Shown: positions 33,761-42,962, numbered from the stretch's first letter. The stretch: 64,000 bases of DNA from Bacteroidetes bacterium UBA1947 (GCA_002336915.1 DDET01000010.1:13271-77270), one strand, 5' to 3'. Notes: generated by a model not told the origin, from the letters alone. Translations and numbers: made by a program.

Positions 33761-34645
33761 TTGTCCAAAGTACTTTATTATATATCGCTGCCCTTTATTT
33801 ATTTAGTGTCAGTACTGCCTTTCCCCCTATTATACCTGCTGTCCGATGCCTTATATGGCCTGTTGTATTATATAGTGGGTTACCGTAAGGACATCGTATT
33901 GCAAAACCTGCGCAATTCGTTCCCGGAAAAGAGTGAAAAGGAGATACTGGCCATCAGGAAGAAGTTTTATAAATACCTGGCCGATCTTTTCCTGGAAGTA
34001 TTTAAGACCTTGACTATTAGTAAGCCCACGATGATGCGCCACTGCTATTTTGACCCGGCGACGAAGGAAATGGTGGAAAAGCTGGCTGCAGAGAATCGCA
34101 GTTTTATTATGGTGCTAGGCCACCTTGGCAACTGGGAATGGGGTGGCAATACCTTCAGCCTGCAGCTGCCGCACCAGCTTTATGTAATATACCACCCTAT
34201 TAAAAACAAGCAGGTGGACAACCTGATGTACAATATGCGCACCCGTTTTGGCACAAAGCTGATAGCTATGAAGGATACCTTCAGAGCGGTGCTCTCCAAG
34301 CAAAACGAACTGTTCTCGCCTGCTTTCATAGCCGACCAAACCCCCTCGTCGGCTGAGAAGGCATACTGGACCACTTTCCTGAACCAGGATACCGCAGTAT
34401 TTCGCGGACCTGCAGCAATAGCCCGGAAAACGAACTACCCGGTGGTGTACGCGCATATTAAAAGAAGAAAAAGAGGTTATTACGAAATGTTTGGCGAGAT
34501 TGTTGCAGATAATCCTGCAACGATGACCGAGGACCAGATACTGGAGATATACACGCATAAGCTGCAACAGAATATCATAGAACAGCCCGAAGTGTGGCTA
34601 TGGTCGCACAGGAGATGGAAACTAAAAAAGCCTGCAGAAGCATAA
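33761..34645 (+). CDS. LpxL-like lysophospholipid/lipid A acyltransferase
   Basis: The 294-residue protein starts with TTG (no in-frame ATG gives the conserved N-terminus SKVLYYISLPFIYLVSVLPF). It has one membrane helix, the DUF-like stretch VGYRKDIVLQNLRNSFPEKSEKE, the catalytic HX4E box in GHLGNWEW (His and Glu near 121 and 126) and the acceptor-site segment RGPAAIARKTNYPVVYAHI. These enzymes transfer secondary acyl chains to lipid A or related lipids at the inner membrane. It is followed after 4 bp by a fatty-acid desaturase gene. Confidence 0.9.
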   Translation: MSKVLYYISLPFIYLVSVLPFPLLYLLSDALYGLLYYIVGYRKDIVLQNLRNSFPEKSEKEILAIRKKFYKYLADLFLEVFKTLTISKPTMMRHCYFDPATKEMVEKLAAENRSFIMVLGHLGNWEWGGNTFSLQLPHQLYVIYHPIKNKQVDNLMYNMRTRFGTKLIAMKDTFRAVLSKQNELFSPAFIADQTPSSAEKAYWTTFLNQDTAVFRGPAAIARKTNYPVVYAHIKRRKRGYYEMFGEIVADNPATMTEDQILEIYTHKLQQNIIEQPEVWLWSHRRWKLKKPAEA

Positions 34646-34649
34646 AATA

Positions 34650-35666
34650 TTGGTAGAAGAAAAAACATATAGCAACCTCCGCACCGGTAAGGACCTGATC
34701 CTTGCCACCAAGCCTTTTGCAAAGGAGGACAGGAAGAAGAGTTGGTTTTACCTGCTCTCTACCCTTATACTCTTGATATGTGCATGGGTGGGCACTTTTG
34801 CCTTTCCATGGCTGGGCCTTAAGTTGTTCTTCAGTATACTCACCGCATTGATCATGGTAAGGCTCTTTGTTATATACCACGATTTTTTGCACCACACCAT
34901 ATTACATCGTTCAGCTTTAGCTACGGTAATTATGGAGACCTATGGGGTATTAGTATTAGTACCCCCAAGTATATGGAAGCGCTCGCACGATTATCACCAT
35001 AACCATAATTCAAAGCTCTTTAGTGCGAGTATAGGCTCCTATCCCATCGCTACCAAGCGTAAATATTACTCCATGAGCAAGAAAGAGCGCCGGTTGTATC
35101 TTGCCGTTCGCCACCCGCTCACTATCATTATGGGTTACTTCAGCATGTTCATGCTGGGAATGTGTATCAATTCCTTCCTCAGCAACCCTAAGCGGCATAT
35201 GGATTCTCTTTTGTCTTTAGTACTGCATTTTGCCATTGTTACATTGGTCATCATGCACTTTGGCTGGATGGTGTGGCTCATCAGTATTTTTATACCTTTT
35301 ATGATATCCTCTTTCTTAGGGGCCTATCTTTTTTACGCGCAGCATAATTTCCCGGGTGCCACCTTTTCACCTAATACTGAATGGAAATATGATATAGCCG
35401 CACTGGCATCATCGAGCTATATGGATATGGGCCCTTTCATGCGCTGGTGCACCGCTAACATAAGCTACCACCATATACACCACCTTAATTCGCGCATACC
35501 ATTCTATCGCCTGCCCGAAACGATGGCAGCCATACCCGAATTGCAACATCCCCGCAAAACATCATTGATGCCCCGGGATATGATAGCATGTTTCCGTCTT
35601 AAAGTGTGGGACCCTTCTGTGGGTAAGATGATCGGTTTTAAAGAGATGAAAGCACAGCAGCATTAA
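34650..35666 (+). CDS. Membrane fatty-acid desaturase
   Basis: The 338-residue protein also begins with TTG, 4 bp after the acyltransferase stop codon, so translation is probably coupled. Three histidine boxes of the membrane di-iron desaturase family are present: HDFLHH (near 75), HDYHHNHNS (near 113) and YHHIHHLNSRIP near 275, between four hydrophobic helices. The enzyme introduces a double bond, or hydroxylates, an acyl chain in the inner membrane. Together with the acyltransferase it could modify a membrane lipid, though the substrate cannot be read from the sequence. Confidence 0.88.
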   Translation: MVEEKTYSNLRTGKDLILATKPFAKEDRKKSWFYLLSTLILLICAWVGTFAFPWLGLKLFFSILTALIMVRLFVIYHDFLHHTILHRSALATVIMETYGVLVLVPPSIWKRSHDYHHNHNSKLFSASIGSYPIATKRKYYSMSKKERRLYLAVRHPLTIIMGYFSMFMLGMCINSFLSNPKRHMDSLLSLVLHFAIVTLVIMHFGWMVWLISIFIPFMISSFLGAYLFYAQHNFPGATFSPNTEWKYDIAALASSSYMDMGPFMRWCTANISYHHIHHLNSRIPFYRLPETMAAIPELQHPRKTSLMPRDMIACFRLKVWDPSVGKMIGFKEMKAQQH

Positions 35667-36211
35667 ACTGTATGTTCCTGCAATTCAGCTATCGCAGTGA
35701 ACAAAGCTGACTCCTCTATGAAGAAAAGTTCCAGTAAAGCAGTGTAGATACCCAGCATTTTATAGCGTAGTTCCTTGTATCCTACTGTTTGTTCGGTATG
35801 CAGGTAGGCCGGGATGGCCAATTTGTGCAAGCGGCAAAGCGAGTCGAGTATTACATTGTTAGCCTCGCCGATGGGAATAAAATTTACGTTGTCATTCAGT
35901 TTGCAGTTACCCGTACATGTAGCGCAGTCATGGCCGTCCTGCTTCTTTTCATAGAGGGCTTTCACCGAAGGCACTAAAAAATCCTGCCGCTCAGTAATAT
36001 CATGTTTAATGGTAAAGAGCAGGTGCAGGCAAAAATTGGTATAGATACGTTCAGGCGACTGGGTACCGCTTTTTTTGGTCAATCCCATGGCCAGGCTAAT
36101 AGCCTCTTCGCATAAAGCCCTGACAGGCGCATAATATTCACGCTCCAGTTTGTCAGCTATTGCCGGCAGCTTGATATTGTAATATTCTATTAAATTAATT
36201 TCCCGTACCAA
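35663..36211 (-). CDS. Hemerythrin/RIC-like helical protein with degenerate iron ligands
   Basis: The 182-residue protein starts with TTG. It has two helical halves that follow the pattern of the Fe-S repair protein RIC (YtfE/ScdA) or hemerythrin: ITERQDFLVPSVKAL in the first and LLELFFIEESALFTAIAEL in the second, where the family has HxxxE-x-LFP. Most ligand histidines are absent. An insertion between the halves carries a HDCATCTGNC cluster that could bind a metal. The upstream FNR-like palindrome suggests oxygen- or NO-dependent control. Its stop overlaps the desaturase stop (TTAA). It could be a structural relative rather than an iron protein. Confidence 0.5.
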   Translation of the reverse strand: MVREINLIEYYNIKLPAIADKLEREYYAPVRALCEEAISLAMGLTKKSGTQSPERIYTNFCLHLLFTIKHDITERQDFLVPSVKALYEKKQDGHDCATCTGNCKLNDNVNFIPIGEANNVILDSLCRLHKLAIPAYLHTEQTVGYKELRYKMLGIYTALLELFFIEESALFTAIAELQEHTV

Positions 36212-36276
36212 TATTCTGTTTCCCTCTCTTTTTTAATACCAAATACAAAAAAAGAATAATGCAGAAAGGCAAACAA

Positions 36277-36288
36277 TGATCATGATCA
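36277..36288. promoter_or_regulatory. FNR/CRP-like palindrome upstream of the hemerythrin-like gene
   Basis: TGATCATGATCA is a perfect 12-bp palindrome with TGAT-N4-ATCA half-sites, as in FNR boxes (TTGAT-N4-ATCAA). It lies 66 bp upstream of the start at 36211 on minus. A second inverted repeat, GATGACC-TT-GGTCATC, is at 36297-36312. Confidence 0.45.
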
Positions 36289-36315
36289 TAGAAAACGATG
36301 ACCTTGGTCATCTAT

Positions 36316-36364
36316 TATAAAAAAATGAGCGATACAGCATTGAAAAAATGCTACACCGCTCATT
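36316..36364 (-). terminator. Rho-independent terminator of the WDG-repeat gene
   Basis: On minus, AATGAGCG (36364-36357) pairs with CGCTCATT (36331-36324), with a further inner GCAT/ATGC pair, and a T tract follows (36325-36319). It ends the gene at 36383. Confidence 0.8.
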
Positions 36365-36382
36365 CGTTAATATGAGGGTATC

Positions 36383-37720
36383 CTATCCTGTTATCTGAAC
36401 TTTTTTGATTTGCACCTTATCACCCTGTTTCACGCTCACAAAGTAAATTCCCGGAACAACCCCGGTTAAATTAATTGCATGTATCGTTTCCGCTCCATTA
36501 ATGGTCTCTTCGTATACAGTAGTGCCCAGTGCATTTAATACCTTGATCTCCGTCTTACCTTTAGCACTCAGCAATATATTTACGATGCCTGTGAAGGGGT
36601 TAGGGTAAATCTGTACTTTCGGAGTATTGCCACCAACATACTCTACACCTGCTACGCCCGTCCACTTTGCCAGCCCTGTATACGCCGAGTAGATATTGCC
36701 ATTAAAATTCTCTGCCGCATAGAAACTGGTATAAGCAGCATTACCGCCGAACATGGGATGCCACGTGTTACCATCCCACCTTGCTGAGAGGAAAACCGAA
36801 TCATCGGCGGTATTCACCTTTTGTATTGCACCTGTTACATACAGGTTGTTGTCATCAACCGCCATGCAGTCGTTTGACAGTTGGCCATTGCCGGTAAGTC
36901 CACCATTCACATCATTCCATGCAGTGCCATTCCAGCGGGCTATACCACGAGTTTTCACATTGCCCGACCATTCAAGTGCACCTATTACATATAGCTCATT
37001 ATTGAACAGTATCATATTTGCGGCATTGGCCACATTGACATTAGGCAACTGTGGGATCGTATCATAAAATCCTGGTAATGCAGTCCATGTAGTGCCATCA
37101 AATTTTGCAAAACCATTGGCGCCATTAGCCATATTCATTGCCCCTATATGCGAAAAGCTACCCGATGCATACAGGTCATTACCCATTACGACCAATCCGC
37201 TAACACCATCTGTTGCGCCTACACTTATCCAGGATGTACCATCCCATTTGGCTACACCATTCTGTCCACCCGCGTAAAGTGCTCCATTGTAGATGGCCAT
37301 GCAGTCTGCCCCGCCTATGCTTGGGGCTGTGGCACCCAGGGCCACCCAATTGGTACCATCCCATTTACAAACCCCAAGACCGGGATGGGCGTTCACACCC
37401 GCTACCGAGTCTATATCGCCGCCCACATACAGTTCGCTGTTCCATACCACCATGCAGTTAATACCGAATGTGCTTTGGTTCAGTTCCGGTGTCACTTTAC
37501 CCAGCGATGTCCATGCGGTGCCATCCCATTTCGAGATGCCCTTGTTGTTTTGCGATGCGCCGCCTGCATATAGCTCCGTAGTACCTTTAGCTTTAAGTGC
37601 ATAAACGTCAAAACCCGGACCCGTCGCCGGACCCACTTGTATCCACTGTGCCGATGCATTACCCACTAGCGACAAGCCAAGCGCAAGCAATAAACTGAAT
37701 TTTGTAGCAGTTATCTTCAT
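36383..37720 (-). CDS. T9SS-exported WDG-repeat (kelch/propeller-like) protein
   Basis: Starting at ATG 37720 gives a signal peptide (MKITATKFSLLLALGLSLVGNASA). The body is built from about seven units of roughly 50 residues with the pattern LYVGG...G(V/I)xKWDGTxW, as in KWDGTAW, KWDGTNW, KWDGTSW, KFDGTTW, RWNGTAW and RWDGNTW, so a beta-propeller is likely. The last about 80 residues (IYPNPFTGIVNILLSAKG ... GIYFVSVKQGDKV) are a type A T9SS sorting domain. It should be a surface or secreted adhesin-like protein. An upstream start at 37753 is possible but spoils the signal peptide. Confidence 0.85.
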   Translation of the reverse strand: MKITATKFSLLLALGLSLVGNASAQWIQVGPATGPGFDVYALKAKGTTELYAGGASQNNKGISKWDGTAWTSLGKVTPELNQSTFGINCMVVWNSELYVGGDIDSVAGVNAHPGLGVCKWDGTNWVALGATAPSIGGADCMAIYNGALYAGGQNGVAKWDGTSWISVGATDGVSGLVVMGNDLYASGSFSHIGAMNMANGANGFAKFDGTTWTALPGFYDTIPQLPNVNVANAANMILFNNELYVIGALEWSGNVKTRGIARWNGTAWNDVNGGLTGNGQLSNDCMAVDDNNLYVTGAIQKVNTADDSVFLSARWDGNTWHPMFGGNAAYTSFYAAENFNGNIYSAYTGLAKWTGVAGVEYVGGNTPKVQIYPNPFTGIVNILLSAKGKTEIKVLNALGTTVYEETINGAETIHAINLTGVVPGIYFVSVKQGDKVQIKKVQITG

Positions 37721-37830
37721 AGAATTAATTTTGTGATGAACTGAATTTATCATTCACAAAAGTCTATGAAACGGCAGTGCCGGGAAATCCCTGCCGGCAG
37801 GTATATTTTGTCCTTAAAGTGTTGAAATGT

Positions 37831-38454
37831 CTACACCAGCTTATTCTCGTAGGCGTATTTTATCAATCCTACTATGCTTTTCGCCACCGTTTTGCGGAAG
37901 ATGTTTTTTCTATGGGCCTCTACGGTATGCTCACTTATAAACAAAGTTTCTGCTATCTCTTTATTGCTCTTCTCTGCAGCAATTAGCTTAATAATTTCTT
38001 TCTCTCTTGCAGTCAACAAGTCTTTAGCAGCGATGGTTTTCATAAGTATGCCTGCTACACTGCTGCTATAGTAATAAGTACCATTGTGCACTTCCATTAT
38101 CGCCTCCAGCAGTTCTTTCTTTTCTATGTCCTTCAGCAAATACCCTTCAGCCCCTGTGCTCAGCAACTCATGTATGATCTCCTTCTTGTCGAACATCGAC
38201 AGTGCGATGACTTTGGTTACAGGGTATTTATCTTTTACTATCCGCGCCAGCTCAATACCCGTCATACCGGGCATTTCTATATCTGTTATCAATACGTCTA
38301 CATCGTGCAGTTGCAGGTAGGCTATTGCTTCTGCTGCGCTATTGCCCCATCCCACCACCTTTATATCCGGCACATTTCCTAGCAGGTTGGCCACACCCTC
38401 CACAAAAATTTTGTGGTCATCAACCAGGTATAGTTTTATCGCATTACCCTGCAT
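37831..38454 (-). CDS. NarL/FixJ-family response regulator
   Basis: The 207-residue protein has a receiver domain with the acidic pair VDDH (11-14), phospho-acceptor Asp58 in LITDIEMPG, and a C-terminal LuxR-type helix-turn-helix with LTAREKEIIKLIAAEKSNKEIAETLFISEHTVEAHRKN. It is the output partner of the sensor kinase encoded upstream; the two reading frames overlap by 11 bp, so they are translated together. Target genes are unknown. Confidence 0.93.
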   Translation of the reverse strand: MQGNAIKLYLVDDHKIFVEGVANLLGNVPDIKVVGWGNSAAEAIAYLQLHDVDVLITDIEMPGMTGIELARIVKDKYPVTKVIALSMFDKKEIIHELLSTGAEGYLLKDIEKKELLEAIMEVHNGTYYYSSSVAGILMKTIAAKDLLTAREKEIIKLIAAEKSNKEIAETLFISEHTVEAHRKNIFRKTVAKSIVGLIKYAYENKLV

Positions 38455-40387
38455 AGCTTATTTCTCTTAAAGGTATACTGATCTCCAACTTTGTGCCTTG
38501 TCCTTTATTTGCTGATATATTCGCGACTCCTTTCATTATATCCACGCGCGAGTAAATATTGTTCAATCCATTACCAGCCTTCAATGCTGCTTTGTCAAAC
38601 CCGATCCCATCATCAGCTATACTCAGTTCAACAATGCTGTTTCTCTGCTGTAGTTCGATCGCAATATTATTTGCCCCTGCGTGCTTTATAATATTGTTGC
38701 AGGCCTCCTGTACTATGCGGTATATATTTAATTCCGCCGCCGGTGCTATTTTCTCCTGCACCATGTAGCTAAGCTGCACGCGCATAGTCTCCCCAGAACC
38801 TATTTGCTCCGCCATTTCCTCCAGCGCGGTTTGCAATCCCGCCTTAGCCAGTATGCCCGGCATCAGCTCGTGCGATATACTACGGACTTCCTTTATTGCA
38901 TCACCCGCCAGCTTCTTCGTGCTGTTCAGCAGTTTTTCATTTGCGGCATCTGTTTCTATGCCCGATATATTCAGCTTTATCAGCGACAGCAATGCCCCAA
39001 CACCATCGTGCAGGTGTTTGGAAAGTTTTGTCTTCTCATCCTCTTGCGCGCGGAACACGGCATGCACTCTTAGCTCGCGTTCTTGTAGTAATTTGTTCTT
39101 TTGCTGCAAGCGGTAACGGTTATAATATATGCCACCGGTCAACAGCGCAAATGCAAAGACTGTCAGCAACAAGTATTCCCTGTTCCGTTCTTTTGACAAT
39201 TGCAGGGCCTTTATCGCATTCTCTTTTTGCAGCAAGGCATTTTCCTGTTCTTTTTTTCCCGTATTATATTTTGTCTGCATCTCTGCGATCTGCCCGGTAC
39301 TCTCCTTCGTGTACAGCGAGTCCTTAATGTCAGAGTAGTGTTGGTACGCATCCAGCGAAGCCTTATAATCTCCACGTCCACCATATGCTGCAGATAATCC
39401 TTTCCACGCTTCTTTCAGGATGTCATTCAGTCCTACAGCTCCGGCTATAGTTTTCGCAGCATCGTAATATTGAATTGCCTTGTTGTAATTTTTGAGTCGT
39501 ACATACACATCCCCCGCTGCTATGCTTGTTTCTGCGATACCTCTTTTATCAGCCAGCGCATTTTGTAAGGCCAGTGCTTTGTCCAGGCATTGCAGCGCTT
39601 CATTCGTCTTTCCCTGTTGTCCATAGATAGCCCCAATATTCGATAACACCGAGCTCATAAGCCCATTATCACTATTCTTTGTCGCCACTTCCATGCCCCG
39701 CTCCAAATAGTAGAGGGCGCTGTCGTAGTTGTTCAGTTCTTTATACGCAGCCCCCATACCATTATAACTATAGCCCAGCATCACAGGCTTGCCGCTTTTC
39801 GTTTCAGTAGCTATCGATGCCGCATAATAACTAAGGCTCAGCCTGTAGTTCTTTAGCAGGTAATAGGCTATGCCAATGCAGTGTTGTGTTACAGCGATCT
39901 GTGTCTGGTCATTCAGCTTATCCAGGTATTTCAACGCTGCTATATAGTAGCGTACCGCATCGGCATACTTAGCTTCATTCAGGTATACACTGGCAATATT
40001 AATACTGTATTTCGATGCTACTTGTGCATTATTAAGCCGCTCCGCACTGCGAAGGCCCAGCTCAAAGTATTGCAGAGCAGTATCTATCATACCGTACTTT
40101 GCATAGGCCATGCCGATGTTGTTGTAGCCTTCCCATATACCTTTATTGTATTTTAATTGTTCCGAGACGGCCCTGCTTTTCTGCAAGTAGTAGAATGTCT
40201 TTGAGCTATCTGCATCTATATAAGCCCATGCCAATGCTGTATATAATGGTATGATAGCGGTATCCGTTTCACTTCGCGTAGCGATAAGTTGCTGCAGGCT
40301 GTCAACTTTCCCTCCTGCCCTCACAGGCAAAGCAGCCGGGATCAACAGACAGGTAAGAGAAAAACAGGTGAGCAGCTTACGGAACAA
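38444..40387 (-). CDS. TPR-containing sensor histidine kinase
   Basis: The 647-residue protein starts with TTG and a signal peptide. Residues about 30-400 hold a periplasmic array of tetratricopeptide repeats (for example NIGMAYAKYGMIDTALQYFELGL), then a coiled coil, one membrane helix (REYLLLTVFAFALLTGGIYY, near 420) and a kinase core of the HisKA_3 type: H-box LSKHLHDGVG near 455 and N-box EACNNIIKHA with GIGFD and GLNNIYSR glycine boxes. Kinases of this type sense through the TPR array and phosphorylate a LuxR-type regulator, encoded next door. Confidence 0.93.
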   Translation of the reverse strand: MFRKLLTCFSLTCLLIPAALPVRAGGKVDSLQQLIATRSETDTAIIPLYTALAWAYIDADSSKTFYYLQKSRAVSEQLKYNKGIWEGYNNIGMAYAKYGMIDTALQYFELGLRSAERLNNAQVASKYSINIASVYLNEAKYADAVRYYIAALKYLDKLNDQTQIAVTQHCIGIAYYLLKNYRLSLSYYAASIATETKSGKPVMLGYSYNGMGAAYKELNNYDSALYYLERGMEVATKNSDNGLMSSVLSNIGAIYGQQGKTNEALQCLDKALALQNALADKRGIAETSIAAGDVYVRLKNYNKAIQYYDAAKTIAGAVGLNDILKEAWKGLSAAYGGRGDYKASLDAYQHYSDIKDSLYTKESTGQIAEMQTKYNTGKKEQENALLQKENAIKALQLSKERNREYLLLTVFAFALLTGGIYYNRYRLQQKNKLLQERELRVHAVFRAQEDEKTKLSKHLHDGVGALLSLIKLNISGIETDAANEKLLNSTKKLAGDAIKEVRSISHELMPGILAKAGLQTALEEMAEQIGSGETMRVQLSYMVQEKIAPAAELNIYRIVQEACNNIIKHAGANNIAIELQQRNSIVELSIADDGIGFDKAALKAGNGLNNIYSRVDIMKGVANISANKGQGTKLEISIPLREISYAG

Positions 40388-40457
40388 TGTTGCGGTTTTT
40401 AATTGTCCTTACTAATATAAGAGATTTGAGACTATATTAAGCAATTTTAAGACGCTG

Positions 40458-41444
40458 CTAAATAAGATGCATCACTGCCCAGAGCGCGGTAACTGAAATG
40501 AGCAGCCACAAGATGATGCCCTGCAAAAACGGCTTCACGCCAACCGATTTTATTACTTTCCTGGACAATCCCGCACCTATCAGGAATAAAGTAAGGGTCA
40601 GCCCCTTCTTGGCAACTGCCACTACATAATGCCCATTCTCCTGTACAAAAGGTACGTATGTATAAATGATCATAGCCACTATATACAGACCGATAAACCA
40701 TGGTATATTGATCTTCCGCGATTTATTCTTGAACATCATCGCAGAGCCTAGGGCAACAGGGATTATCCATAATGCGCGGGCCAGCTTCACTGTTGTCGCG
40801 ATCTGCAGGGCTTTTACCGGGCTGTCAGCCGCAAAGAAGGTATCATATTTAGTCGCTGCGCCCACTACCGAACTGGTATCGTGAATAGCTATTGCGCTCC
40901 ACAATCCAAACTGCTGCTGTGTCAATTCCAGCAAATGTCCCAGGTAAGGGAAAAGTATCAGCGCAATGGAATTAAGGATAAACACAATACCCAGCGATAC
41001 CGACATCGACTTTTCATCGGCCTCAATTACGGGCCCCACAGCAGCTATCGCACTACCGCCACATATAGCTGTACCCGATGCAACGAGGTGAGATGTTTTC
41101 TTATCTATCTTCAAAGCCTTGCCCAGCAACCAACCTATTATTAAGGTGCCCAATATGGAAACAACGGTAAAAATGATACCCTGCCTGCCCGCCTGCATCG
41201 CGCTCTGTATGTTCATACCAAAGCCCAAACCAACCACACTGCCTTTCAGCAGCCAGTTTGTAGCCTTCCTGTTAAGATGAAGATACGGATGCCCGATGGT
41301 AAGTGCTAAAAACAAACCCATGAACAAGGCAACCGGTGGATCGACAAAGGGTGTTAGGCATGCTGCCGCAGCTATAATAAATATAGCTTTGCTCAGTAGT
41401 TCCTTGCTATTATTCTTTACAGGTTCAGTACTTTCCTTATCCAT
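40458..41444 (-). CDS. YeiH-family putative sulfate exporter
   Basis: The 328-residue protein has about ten membrane helices and the family segments LKGSVVGLGFGMN, SGTAICGGSAIAAVGPVI and AIAIHDTSSVVGAA, which define the YeiH/UPF0324 family. Members are thought to export sulfate or other anions when sulfur compounds are degraded (named putative sulfate exporter; not well proven). ATG at 41444 is used; a TTG lies one codon earlier. A 19-bp operator-like inverted repeat is 63 bp upstream. Two more sulfur-transport-type genes follow upstream on the same strand. Confidence 0.9.
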   Translation of the reverse strand: MDKESTEPVKNNSKELLSKAIFIIAAAACLTPFVDPPVALFMGLFLALTIGHPYLHLNRKATNWLLKGSVVGLGFGMNIQSAMQAGRQGIIFTVVSILGTLIIGWLLGKALKIDKKTSHLVASGTAICGGSAIAAVGPVIEADEKSMSVSLGIVFILNSIALILFPYLGHLLELTQQQFGLWSAIAIHDTSSVVGAATKYDTFFAADSPVKALQIATTVKLARALWIIPVALGSAMMFKNKSRKINIPWFIGLYIVAMIIYTYVPFVQENGHYVVAVAKKGLTLTLFLIGAGLSRKVIKSVGVKPFLQGIILWLLISVTALWAVMHLI

Positions 41445-41506
41445 CAATAAGTATATGAATCAGGCTACAATAGTAAAAATAAAATGCTATTCCCCGGGAA
41501 CAAATA

Positions 41507-41525
41507 TTACACACCATGTGTGTAA
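41507..41525. promoter_or_regulatory. 19-bp inverted repeat upstream of the YeiH gene
   Basis: TTACACAC (41507-41514), CAT, GTGTGTAA (41518-41525) is a perfect 8-3-8 inverted repeat in the 94-bp gap before the YeiH gene. It has no T tract; an operator for a dimeric regulator is likely. Confidence 0.55.
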
Positions 41526-41538
41526 ATATATATTAAGC

Positions 41539-41928
41539 TTACACGATACCGGTGAGTATGCTGAAACTCATGATGGATAGCACAATAAACGTAATGACGG
41601 AATACAGGTAGTCTTTCTCCAGCAGGAAGGCAAACATGGAAAATAAAACCCGCGCTATGGGTGTTGCTATCAGCAACATGACCCCCAATTGTATGATAGC
41701 CTTACTCTTTAACGCCAGCACGCCGCGCAAAACTCCGCTTAGAGAGGTGTATTGCGCCTCCACTCCTTTAAAGACATGATATTCCGGTACAATGTCCTGG
41801 TGATGGAACATATATAAAAGACCTCCCAATACCGTGATCACTGCCGACAGCGAAACGCCCAGGCGCAGCATCTTTCCCATAATGCTTTGCATGTCCGCGT
41901 CCTGTAGATATTTCTTAACCCGCTGCAT
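41539..41928 (-). CDS. DUF1634 membrane protein
   Basis: The 129-residue protein has three membrane helices and matches the DUF1634 pattern (LGVSLSAVITVLGGLLY, then GVLALKSKAIIQLGVMLLIATPIARVLFSMFAFLLEKDYLY). DUF1634 genes are often found directly after TauE/SafE exporters, as here: it starts 1 bp after that gene ends. It is likely an accessory subunit of the exporter at the inner membrane. Its own activity is unknown. Confidence 0.85.
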   Translation of the reverse strand: MQRVKKYLQDADMQSIMGKMLRLGVSLSAVITVLGGLLYMFHHQDIVPEYHVFKGVEAQYTSLSGVLRGVLALKSKAIIQLGVMLLIATPIARVLFSMFAFLLEKDYLYSVITFIVLSIMSFSILTGIV

Positions 41929-41929
41929 A

Positions 41930-42766
41930 TCAAAAGCCTGTTTTTATTCCTTTATATATCATACATAATGCAAGGAAAGTTATCACTACTGAAAATATCT
42001 TTCTCAAAGTGGCCGTGCCGGATTTGAGCAATATTTTCGAGCCCAAAGTAGCGCCTATCAGCACCCCCACTACTACCGGGAAACACAAGCCCGGATCTAT
42101 ATAGCCTCTCTGAAAGAATACAACCGAGCTTGCCGCAGCCGTAACGCCGATCATAAAATTGCTGGTGGTGGTCGACACTTTAAATGGCACATGCATGATA
42201 TGGTCCATACCCAGCACTTTAAATGCACCCGATCCGATACCCAATAAGGCCGACATCATGCCCGCGAATAGCATCATCAAAAAGCCACCCGGCACCCTGC
42301 GCACCGCGTAATGAACCTCCCCCTCTGGTGTGGGGTAGCTGCTATTGAGTTTTAAAGTATGTGCCAGTCCGCTGGTTCCGGCAATATCCAGGTGGTCTTC
42401 CTTTTTCCGCAATTGTAATATAGCTGAGAATATGAGCACTGCGCCAAACATGATCGCTATCCAATGCACCGGCAGCGAAAGTGCTATCATAGCTCCCGTT
42501 ACGGCGCCCAGGGTTGTGGCTATTTCAAGGAACATGCCTAAGCGAATATTGGTAATACCTTCTTTTATATATGCAGCAGCAGCACCCGATGAGTTGGCAA
42601 TGATCGCTACCAGCGATGTGCCAATAGCATAACGGATGTCCACATCAAAACCGAGCGTAAGCAATGGTATGATCACTACCCCGCCCCCAAGGCCCGTTAG
42701 CGAACCTAAAAGACCTGCGAAGAAGGCCCCTGCAAGAATGATAAGTGTAAATGAAAGAATGGTCAT
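41930..42766 (-). CDS. TauE/SafE-family sulfite or organosulfonate exporter
   Basis: The 278-residue protein has about eight membrane helices in two inverted halves with the family glycine motifs LLGSLTGLGGGVVIIPLL (19-36) and MSALLGIGSGAFKVLGM in the second half. TauE/SafE proteins export sulfite, sulfoacetate or similar anions, or take up other anions, across the inner membrane. It heads the minus-strand run TauE/SafE, DUF1634, YeiH, suggesting handling of sulfur oxyanions. The gene is divergent from the Mo-enzyme genes starting at 43026. Confidence 0.9.
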   Translation of the reverse strand: MTILSFTLIILAGAFFAGLLGSLTGLGGGVVIIPLLTLGFDVDIRYAIGTSLVAIIANSSGAAAAYIKEGITNIRLGMFLEIATTLGAVTGAMIALSLPVHWIAIMFGAVLIFSAILQLRKKEDHLDIAGTSGLAHTLKLNSSYPTPEGEVHYAVRRVPGGFLMMLFAGMMSALLGIGSGAFKVLGMDHIMHVPFKVSTTTSNFMIGVTAAASSVVFFQRGYIDPGLCFPVVVGVLIGATLGSKILLKSGTATLRKIFSVVITFLALCMIYKGIKTGF

Positions 42767-42962
42767 GGGTGATATGGCCTGCCTGTACTTTGCAGACTAT
42801 TTGTAAAACTACTGCAAAAGCCATTCCTTGAATGCCCCCATTGCTGATTGTGGAAATCTTATTTGTTTTTGCACATCAAGAGCGGAGAGATGCGTCAAAT
42901 CGAACTTATCTGCTATAAAAAGAAAAAAAAATTGGAAAAGCTATTGAAATTCAGCGAATTGT

